The notes under the pieces: model-generated
The model's database searches: none
What the model saw: only the letters and a program-made list of their open reading frames with translations
Told to the model about the DNA's origin: nothing
Shown here: one piece after another, positions 1 through 4,712 of the stretch
Layout: each line of letters begins with the position of its first letter
Position numbering within the stretch: the stretch's first letter is position 1
Program-made: the position numbers and the translations under genes
Assembly (NCBI GenBank): GCA_030146905.1
Contig: JASLAV010000755.1
Coordinates: 1 to 5,825, forward strand
Direction of reading: 5' to 3'
DNA length: 5,825 nucleotides
Source: Lentzea sp.
Lineage (GTDB): Bacteria > Actinomycetota > Actinomycetes > Mycobacteriales > Pseudonocardiaceae

Positions 1-932
1 GCGCTCACCTCGTTCAGCCAGTCGAGCTGGCGCGGTGAGAGGTCCAGTTCGCCGGCTGTGAGGGTGGACGTGAGCTGATCAACGCTCCTCGGTCCGAGGA
101 TGGGGATGATCCCCTTCGACATCGACCACCTGATCGCCACCCGCTCCGGAGTCGTGCCGAGTTCACGGGCGATGCCCTCGACGGCGTCCAGGACCTTCGC
201 CTTGGCGGGGTCCTCCCTGTGGAGGAACTGGCTGATCGAACTTTGTGCGCGACCTGTTTCGCCCCGCCGGTACTTGCCCGTCAGAAGACCGCCGCCCAGG
301 GGTGAGAATCCCAGGACGCCCAGGCCGAAGGCTTCCGCCATCGGCATCAACTCCCGGTCGGCGCTGCGCTCGACAAGGCTGTATTCGACCTGAATCGCCG
401 CTATGGGAGCCCAGCCGTGCTGCTGCGCCAGGGTGACTCCCGTTGCCACGCGCCATGCGGGGAAGCTGGAGAGACCGGCGTACAGGATCTTGCCGGCGCT
501 GGTCAGGTCGTCGAAGGCTCGCAATATCTCTTCGACGGGGGTGGCTCCGTCGGCAACGTGGGCCCAGAACACGTCCACCCGGTCGGTGCCCAGCCGACGC
601 AGGCTCTGCTCCAGGGACTGGACCAGCGCTTTCCGGCTGTTCCCCGTCAGTTGCAGGCCGCTGCTCGCCGAAGTCCCCATGGTGTACTTCGTCGCCAGGA
701 CCACGTCCTCGCGATCGGAGGAGATGATGTCCGCGAGGTATTCCTCGGCGTCCCCCGCCTGGTAGTTGGAAGCGGTGTCGATGAAGTTCCCGCCCGCTTC
801 CCGGTACGTGTCGTACATCGCCTGAGCCTCTGGCAGGTGCGCCCCGTGTCCCCAGCCCATGCCGAAGTTACCGGTCCCCAGCGACAGTTCCGATACTCGC
901 AGTCCCGACCTTCCGAGAAATCGGTATCGCAT
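1..932 (-). CDS. Aldo/keto reductase, C-terminus cut by window edge
   Basis: Predicted cytosolic NADPH-dependent oxidoreductase of the aldo/keto reductase superfamily (TIM barrel); substrate unknown. 310 codons are visible, starting at ATG 932 and still open at base 1. The N-terminus reads MRYRFLGRSGLRVSELSLGT, the usual first strand of the family. The family catalytic tetrad is present: D52 and Y57 (FIDTASNY), K82 (LATKY) and H125 (FWAH). GFSPLGGGLLTGKY (208-221) and the cofactor-binding segment IPILGPRSVDQL (276-287) follow. Families of this type are about 310-340 residues, so only a few residues should be missing. Upstream of the ATG are two purine-rich stretches, AAAAGG 3 bases away and GGGGAG 11 bases away. 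Codon use is unlike the neighbours: 10 of the first 30 codons end in A or T, and ATA, TTG and CGA occur in a row near residues 136-138. This may mean recent acquisition. Family assignment is secure; substrate is not. Confidence 0.93.
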   Translation of the reverse strand, partial: MRYRFLGRSGLRVSELSLGTGNFGMGWGHGAHLPEAQAMYDTYREAGGNFIDTASNYQAGDAEEYLADIISSDREDVVLATKYTMGTSASSGLQLTGNSRKALVQSLEQSLRRLGTDRVDVFWAHVADGATPVEEILRAFDDLTSAGKILYAGLSSFPAWRVATGVTLAQQHGWAPIAAIQVEYSLVERSADRELMPMAEAFGLGVLGFSPLGGGLLTGKYRRGETGRAQSSISQFLHREDPAKAKVLDAVEGIARELGTTPERVAIRWSMSKGIIPILGPRSVDQLTSTLTAGELDLSPRQLDWLNEVS

Positions 933-1020
933 AAGCCTTTTCACTCCCCGCGTCGATCTGGCACGAACAGGCTCCATCGTTGCCAGTGCCGGGCGCGTAG
1001 TACATAACACGGAGTCCAGC

Positions 1021-1049
1021 AATGTTTACCGATCGTCCAATGCTGACAA
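1021..1049 (-). promoter_or_regulatory. Weak candidate promoter for the aldo/keto reductase
   Basis: On the minus strand a TTGTCA box (1044-1049) is followed after 17 bases by AACATT (1021-1026). The -35 matches the housekeeping consensus at 5 of 6 positions; the -10 only at 3 of 6. It lies about 90 bases upstream of the reductase start, in an intergenic stretch richer in A/T than the flanking genes. It is the best pair I can see in the 137-base gap, which otherwise holds no gene and no convincing terminator for the upstream hydrolase. Confidence 0.2.
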
Positions 1050-1069
1050 CGGAAGGCGATCAACGGCTG

Positions 1070-2035
1070 TCAGGGCATGAGATTTCTGGCGATCGGCCAG
1101 GCGCCGGGGGAGGTGTTGGACAGCACGGTGATCGTGGTGCCGGTGTGCGGGTCGTGAGTGGACTTGAACGACGCGCCGGCGTCGTACCCGGCGAGGACCA
1201 CGGTGTCGGTCGTCTCGTGCAGCCAGAAACCGAGCCCGTACCGCATCGACTCCTGCGGGACGTGGTGGCGCGGCCTGGTCGCCTCGCCGGCGAGGTCGCT
1301 CGCGAGCAGCGCACGCCAGAACTTGGACATGTCGCCCGCCGTGGTGTGGATGCCGCCGTCACCGGTCGCCAGCACGGGCAGGTGGAAGACGTTGGACCGG
1401 TCGAGCCCCTCGAGGTATCCCACCGCCGCGTCGGCCGGCAGTTCGTCTGAACGCAGGAAGTCGGTCCTGCTCAGGCCGAACGGCGTCAGCACCAGGTCGC
1501 GCACGAGGTCGTGGTAGCCCTTGCCGGTGGCCCGTTCCGCGAGCAGGGCGAGTACCACGTAACCGCCGTTGCAGTAGGCGAACCGTTCGCCCGCCTCGAA
1601 CTTCGCGGGATGCCCGTCGAGCAGCGGCAGGAACGCCTCGGTGGTCGTCAGCGCGTGTGCGGCGCCGATGACGTAGTCGTCGACTCCCCAGTCCGCCTCC
1701 TCGTCGAGGTAGTCGCCGATGCCGGACGTGTGGGTGAGCAGGTGCTCGACCGTCACGTCGCCCGAGATGAGCGGCAGGTCGGCGCCGAGGAGGTCCCTGG
1801 CGGGCGTGCCGAGGCTCAGCGACCCCTGCTGCACCAGGGAGAGCACGGTCAGGGCGGTGAAGCCCTTGCCGCCGCTCGCGGTGCCGAACCTGGTGTCGAC
1901 GGTGTTGGGCACGCGGTGGGCGCGGTGGGCGAACCCGTAGGCCTTCGCGAACTCGACCTCACCGGACCGATCCACCTGGACCACTCCCGAGAAACCGGTT
2001 TCCGCGGCGATGCGGTCGATGTCCTCCAGCGGCAT
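1070..2035 (-). CDS. Serine hydrolase, beta-lactamase (class C / PF00144) family
   Basis: Predicted serine-nucleophile hydrolase of the beta-lactamase/D-Ala-D-Ala peptidase/esterase family, 321 residues. SxxK is S54-G-G-K57, giving the nucleophile and general base. The second motif is Y154-C-N156 (family YxN). LLTHTSGIGDY (99-109) and GDGGIHTTAGDMSKF (225-239) are typical of the family. The third active-site motif (KTG or HxG) is not canonical: the corresponding stretch reads AGYDAGASF (282-290). No signal peptide or membrane segment is visible, so it should act in the cytoplasm. That argues against periplasmic-style penicillin resistance and for an esterase or amidase role. The ATG at 2035 is the first possible start because an in-frame TAA lies nine bases upstream of it. 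There is no Shine-Dalgarno sequence, and a TANNNT box sits six bases upstream, which suggests a leaderless transcript. It is divergent from the glycosyltransferase. True substrate unknown. Confidence 0.93.
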   Translation of the reverse strand: MPLEDIDRIAAETGFSGVVQVDRSGEVEFAKAYGFAHRAHRVPNTVDTRFGTASGGKGFTALTVLSLVQQGSLSLGTPARDLLGADLPLISGDVTVEHLLTHTSGIGDYLDEEADWGVDDYVIGAAHALTTTEAFLPLLDGHPAKFEAGERFAYCNGGYVVLALLAERATGKGYHDLVRDLVLTPFGLSRTDFLRSDELPADAAVGYLEGLDRSNVFHLPVLATGDGGIHTTAGDMSKFWRALLASDLAGEATRPRHHVPQESMRYGLGFWLHETTDTVVLAGYDAGASFKSTHDPHTGTTITVLSNTSPGAWPIARNLMP

Positions 2036-2047
2036 TTCCGCAGGTTA
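2036..2047 (-). promoter_or_regulatory. Candidate -10 box for a leaderless hydrolase mRNA
   Basis: Minus-strand TAACCT (2042-2047) fits the TANNNT -10 pattern and is six bases from the ATG at 2035. That is the spacing at which actinobacterial leaderless transcripts begin at or next to the start codon. No purine-rich ribosome-binding site lies in the intervening GCGGAA. A poor -35 (TTCGTC) is 18 bases further upstream. Confidence 0.4.
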
Positions 2048-2101
2048 GCTCTGGCGCATGCCCATGACGAAGCGAGTTTCGGCCTGACGGACCGCGCCGG
2101 C

Positions 2102-2130
2102 TTGACAACCAAACGAGCGGGCATCCCGTT
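2102..2130 (+). promoter_or_regulatory. Candidate promoter of the glycosyltransferase gene
   Basis: A perfect -35 consensus TTGACA lies at 2102-2107 in the divergent intergenic region. At 16-18 bases of spacing there is no recognisable -10 (bases near 2124-2131 are CCCGTTT). If it is used, transcription would begin around 2137, the position of the upstream GTG. Only the -35 supports the call. Confidence 0.25.
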
Positions 2131-2136
2131 TCCGGA

Positions 2137-3699
2137 GTGTCAGGAGACGTTCACACACGTGAAGGGACTGGACGGTTGTCGCTCGCCACCACCGCGTCGC
2201 CGGGCCTCGTCGCCGAGGCCCCGCCCGCGTCCGCCGGACCACGACGCCGGTGGCTGGTCGCGCTGGTGGTGTTCGTGCTGCTGGCCCAGATGGCGATCGC
2301 GATGGTCACCACGGCCGTCGAGCAGTCGCCGACGATCGACGAGCCGGTCTACGTGGGCGCCGCCGCGGTCTACCTGGAGCAGCACAGCCTGCGCTACAAC
2401 CCGGAGCACCCGCCGCTCGGCAAGCTGGTCATGGCCACCGGGCTCGCGTTCGCCGGCATCAGGTTCGACGAGGACTTCGCCGGCGACCAGACCGAGTTCG
2501 GCAGGCACGTGCTCTACGAGTCGGGCAACGATCCGCAGCGGCTGCTCCTGCTGGCCAGGCTGCCGATCATCGTGCTCACGCTGTTGTTCGGGCTGGTGGT
2601 CTTCCTGTTCGCCCGCGACCTCACGGGCAACGGGGGCGGGCTCGTGGCGCTCGGCCTGTACGCGTTCTCGCCGGACCTCATCGCACACGGGTCGCTGGCC
2701 ACGCTCGACGTGCCCGCCGCCGGGTTCGTGCTGACATCGGCCTGGTTGCTGTGGCGGGCTCGCGACAACGCCCACTACCTGCCGATCGCGGGCCTCGCCA
2801 TGGGCGCGGCGCTCGCGACCAAGATGAACACCCTCGCGGTGGTCCCGGTGTTGCTGTTCCTCGCCTGGCACGCCCGCGGCCGCGTCAGGCCGGTGGCCGT
2901 CATGACCCTGATCGCGGTTGCCGTGGTGTGGGCGTCCTACGCGGCCGTGGACCCCCTCCAGCCTTTCCACGCGCTGTACGTGGAGGGGATGCGTCTGCAG
3001 CTCGGGTTCGAGGACCAGGTGTGGGGCGGCTACCTGTTCGGCACGCACTACGAGGGCTCGCACTGGTACTACCTGCCGGCGGCGCTGCTGGTGAAGACAC
3101 CGCTCGGTGCGCTCGCGCTGTGGGCGGCCGGAGTCGTAGCCGCCATCCGGCGTCCGGCGGCGTTGTACGTGCTGCTCCCCGCGGCGGTGCTGTTCGCCGC
3201 GGCGATGACCGGCAACCGCGACCTCGGCGTGCGGTACGCGATCTTCGTGCCGATCTTCCTGGCGGTCGCGGCGGCGTTCGTCGCGGACCGGCGTTGGGTG
3301 GTGCCGGCGGTCACCTTGGTCGCGGTGAGTTCACTGTGGACGTTCCCCTACTACCTGCCGTACTCCAACGAGCTGTTCGGCGGTCCGTCCAAGACGCACA
3401 TGCACCTGCACGACTCGAACGTCGACTGGGGCCAGGACCTGATCCGGCTCGCCGAGCGGCTGGAGCAGCGCTACCCCGGCGAACGGACGTGGCTCGTCTA
3501 CAAGGGCGCGGGGGTGCCCGAGCACTACGGCATCCACGCGGACGACCCGCGCGAGGTGCCGCCGGAGGACGTGAGCGGACTGCTCGTCGTCTCCGACACC
3601 GCCATCGCGAAGGCCGACGACCGGCTCAGGGCGTTGATCGACACCAGCGTGCCGATCGACGTCGTGGGCCACTCCGTCACGATCTTCCGCAGGCCGTGA
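2137..3699 (+). CDS. GT39/ArnT-like polytopic membrane glycosyltransferase
   Basis: Predicted integral membrane glycosyltransferase of the GT-C fold that would move a sugar from a polyprenyl-phosphate donor to an acceptor on the outer face of the membrane; donor and acceptor are unknown. 520 residues from GTG 2137. After the first membrane helix (about 38-58) comes TIDEPVY with D68-E69, the place of the catalytic acidic pair in ArnT/PMT-type enzymes, then NPEHPPLGK (88-96). About ten hydrophobic helices follow to residue 405, including ALATKMNTL (225-233) and GNRDLGVRYAIF (359-370). After the last helix are YYLPYSNELFGGP (405-417) and DSNVDWGQDL (426-435), then a soluble tail, a layout seen in GT39-like proteins of actinobacteria and planctomycetes. 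An in-frame TTG at 2176 has a better ribosome-binding site (GAAGGGA, 8-base spacing) and gives 507 residues, losing no conserved part. It is divergent from the hydrolase, with no partner gene visible. Confidence 0.88.
   Translation: MSGDVHTREGTGRLSLATTASPGLVAEAPPASAGPRRRWLVALVVFVLLAQMAIAMVTTAVEQSPTIDEPVYVGAAAVYLEQHSLRYNPEHPPLGKLVMATGLAFAGIRFDEDFAGDQTEFGRHVLYESGNDPQRLLLLARLPIIVLTLLFGLVVFLFARDLTGNGGGLVALGLYAFSPDLIAHGSLATLDVPAAGFVLTSAWLLWRARDNAHYLPIAGLAMGAALATKMNTLAVVPVLLFLAWHARGRVRPVAVMTLIAVAVVWASYAAVDPLQPFHALYVEGMRLQLGFEDQVWGGYLFGTHYEGSHWYYLPAALLVKTPLGALALWAAGVVAAIRRPAALYVLLPAAVLFAAAMTGNRDLGVRYAIFVPIFLAVAAAFVADRRWVVPAVTLVAVSSLWTFPYYLPYSNELFGGPSKTHMHLHDSNVDWGQDLIRLAERLEQRYPGERTWLVYKGAGVPEHYGIHADDPREVPPEDVSGLLVVSDTAIAKADDRLRALIDTSVPIDVVGHSVTIFRRP
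2150..2163. repeat. Inverted repeat TTCAC-N4-GTGAA, operator-like
   Basis: A perfect 5-base inverted repeat with a 4-base spacer lies between the two possible starts of the glycosyltransferase and abuts the GAAGGGA ribosome-binding site of the TTG start. Its size and symmetry suit a dimeric regulator, but an arm of five bases can occur by chance. Confidence 0.25.
2161..2178 (+). promoter_or_regulatory. Ribosome-binding site supporting the TTG 2176 start
   Basis: GAAGGGA at 2161-2167 is followed after eight bases by TTG at 2176-2178, in frame with the glycosyltransferase. The GTG at 2137 has only CCGGA directly against it, too close for normal initiation. So either TTG 2176 is the true start, or the GTG is used on a leaderless transcript from the TTGACA element. 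Confidence 0.45.
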
Positions 3700-3711
3700 C
3701 GGCGAGAAAGT

Positions 3712-3727
3712 TCCGTACCCCTACGGA
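3712..3727. promoter_or_regulatory. Palindrome TCCGTA-CCCC-TACGGA, candidate operator
   Basis: Perfect 6-base inverted repeat with a 4-base spacer, 12 bases after the glycosyltransferase stop and about 110 bases before the GTG at 3837. The inner TACCCCT also fits the TACYYMT heptamer known for NarL-type response regulators. Its place in front of a secreted-protease gene suggests an operator or activator site. The regulator is unknown. Confidence 0.35.
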
Positions 3728-3778
3728 TGCCGTCCCTGATTGTTCCTCTCCCGCGGTGCTCCGAGAGTGATCGGCGGC

Positions 3779-3813
3779 GAACGCCCGCCGTCCCCGCAGC
3801 CAGGCGGGCGTTC
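3779..3813 (+). terminator. Perfect 11-bp hairpin in the protease leader
   Basis: GAACGCCCGCC (3779-3789) and GGCGGGCGTTC (3803-3813) are exact reverse complements around a 13-base loop. It lies 80 bases after the glycosyltransferase stop and could end that transcript, without a U-run as is usual in actinobacteria. It also lies only nine bases before the GGAGAGG ribosome-binding site, so in a protease mRNA it would be a 5' leader structure. The sequence does not decide between the two. Confidence 0.5.
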
Positions 3814-3822
3814 CCGAGATCC

Positions 3823-3839
3823 GGAGAGGAAACAACGTG
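3823..3839 (+). promoter_or_regulatory. Strong ribosome-binding site and orphan GTG start
   Basis: GGAGAGG (3823-3829), seven bases, then GTG (3837-3839) is the best translation start signal in the window. The frame it opens lasts only 23 codons, ends at the TGA 3906-3908, and is Pro/Thr/Ser-rich with no signal peptide. The trypsin frame is shifted relative to it. It reads as the original start of the protease gene, separated from its coding sequence by a deletion. Confidence 0.55.
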
Positions 3840-4408
3840 ACGAGACCGTCCCCGCCCACCTCGGTGACGCCTCGCCCTTCTTCGCCGGCGGCCAGAACGC
3901 CACCGTGAGCGAGTTCCCCGGCATCGTCGCCGGCATCCGCGCGGGAGGAACCCGGCCGGAGGGGCAGACCTGCACCGGCACGGTCGTCGCGCCGCGCAAG
4001 ATCCTGATCGCGGCGCACTGCGCGGACGCCCAGGGGGAGAAGAGGTTCGTCTACGGGCTCGACGACCTCAAGGACCACCAGGGCGGCAACGGTTCCGGGT
4101 TCGCCGTGAACGTCGTCAGCTACAAGAAGCACCCGAAGTACGTCAACTTCGACCAAGGCTTCGACGTCGCGGTCGTGACGGTGGACCGCGACATCGCGCT
4201 CAAGAGCGGTGCCACGTACCCGAGGTTCGCCACCTCCGCGGACGCCGGTACCTCGGCGATCACGGTCACCGGGACGGACGCGAGTGAGAAGACCGCCACC
4301 ACGACGGTTTCCCTGACCGTCGAGGGCACCGGCCCACCGGCCGGTGACGTCGCGGTGACCGCGGCACCGTCGTCCGCGAGCGTCCGGCAGGGGCTGCTGG
4401 CGCAGACC

Positions 4409-4432
4409 GTGGTGAAGGCCGTGGTGAAGGCC
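4409..4432 (+). repeat. Tandem 12-base duplication in the Ig-like repeat
   Basis: GTGGTGAAGGCC occurs twice in immediate succession and encodes VVKA-VVKA at residues 224-231 of the protease remnant. It adds four residues to one strand region of the Ig-like domain and looks like a replication-slippage duplication. Confidence 0.7.
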
Positions 4433-4655
4433 GCGGGTGGCACGGGGAACCTGGCGCTGACCGCGTCCGGTGTCCCCGCCGGTGCCCGGTTCTCGTTCAA
4501 CCCGGCCACTATCGGCCAGAACGGCTCCAGCAACGTCTGGATCTTCACGAACCTCTCCACCCCGCCCGGCACCTACCCGATCACCGTCACGGCCACCTCG
4601 GCCGACGGGAAGACCGGCGCGACGACGTTCACGCTGACCGTCACCCGTCAGAAGA

Positions 4656-4707
4656 CAGCCGTGAGAGGGTTGTGGCCGCAGCAGCGACCGCAACCCGCTC
4701 ACGACTG
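4656..4707. terminator. Long hairpin shared by convergent protease genes
   Basis: Arms 4656-4675 and 4688-4707 pair at 17 of 20 positions, with one further G-U pair possible in either transcript, around a 12-base loop. It ends six bases from the subtilase stop codon (4713) and directly follows the end of the Ig-like domain of the plus-strand frame. No U-run follows on either strand. Position between converging genes and arm length make a bidirectional terminator the natural reading. Confidence 0.7.
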
Positions 4708-4712
4708 CCGTG

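Noticed and set aside
163..456. Minus-strand 97-codon frame near the left edge
   Set aside because: It is out of frame with the aldo/keto reductase, whose conserved motifs lie on the same strand and cover the whole region.
961..1000. Overlapping short inverted repeats (CTGGC/GCCAG, GGCAC/GTGCC) before the reductase
   Set aside because: Five-base arms with long loops are expected by chance in GC-rich DNA.
1511..2734. Plus-strand open frame of 407 codons opposite the hydrolase
   Set aside because: It crosses from antisense of the hydrolase into a wrong frame of the glycosyltransferase, ends in Arg/Ser-rich low-complexity sequence and matches no family. It is a high-GC shadow.
2250..3770. Plus-strand open frame of 506 codons within the glycosyltransferase
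   Set aside because: It is Arg/Gly/Ala-rich with no domain, while the overlapping frame encodes a recognisable glycosyltransferase throughout.
3837..3908. Possible small leader peptide from GTG 3837
   Set aside because: 23 Pro/Thr/Ser-rich codons without regulatory codon runs; better explained as the orphaned start of the damaged protease gene.
3677..4702. Minus-strand open frame of 341 codons opposite the trypsin-like gene
   Set aside because: Composition is Arg/Gly/Val-rich with no motif; the plus strand holds the trypsin and Ig-like sequence.
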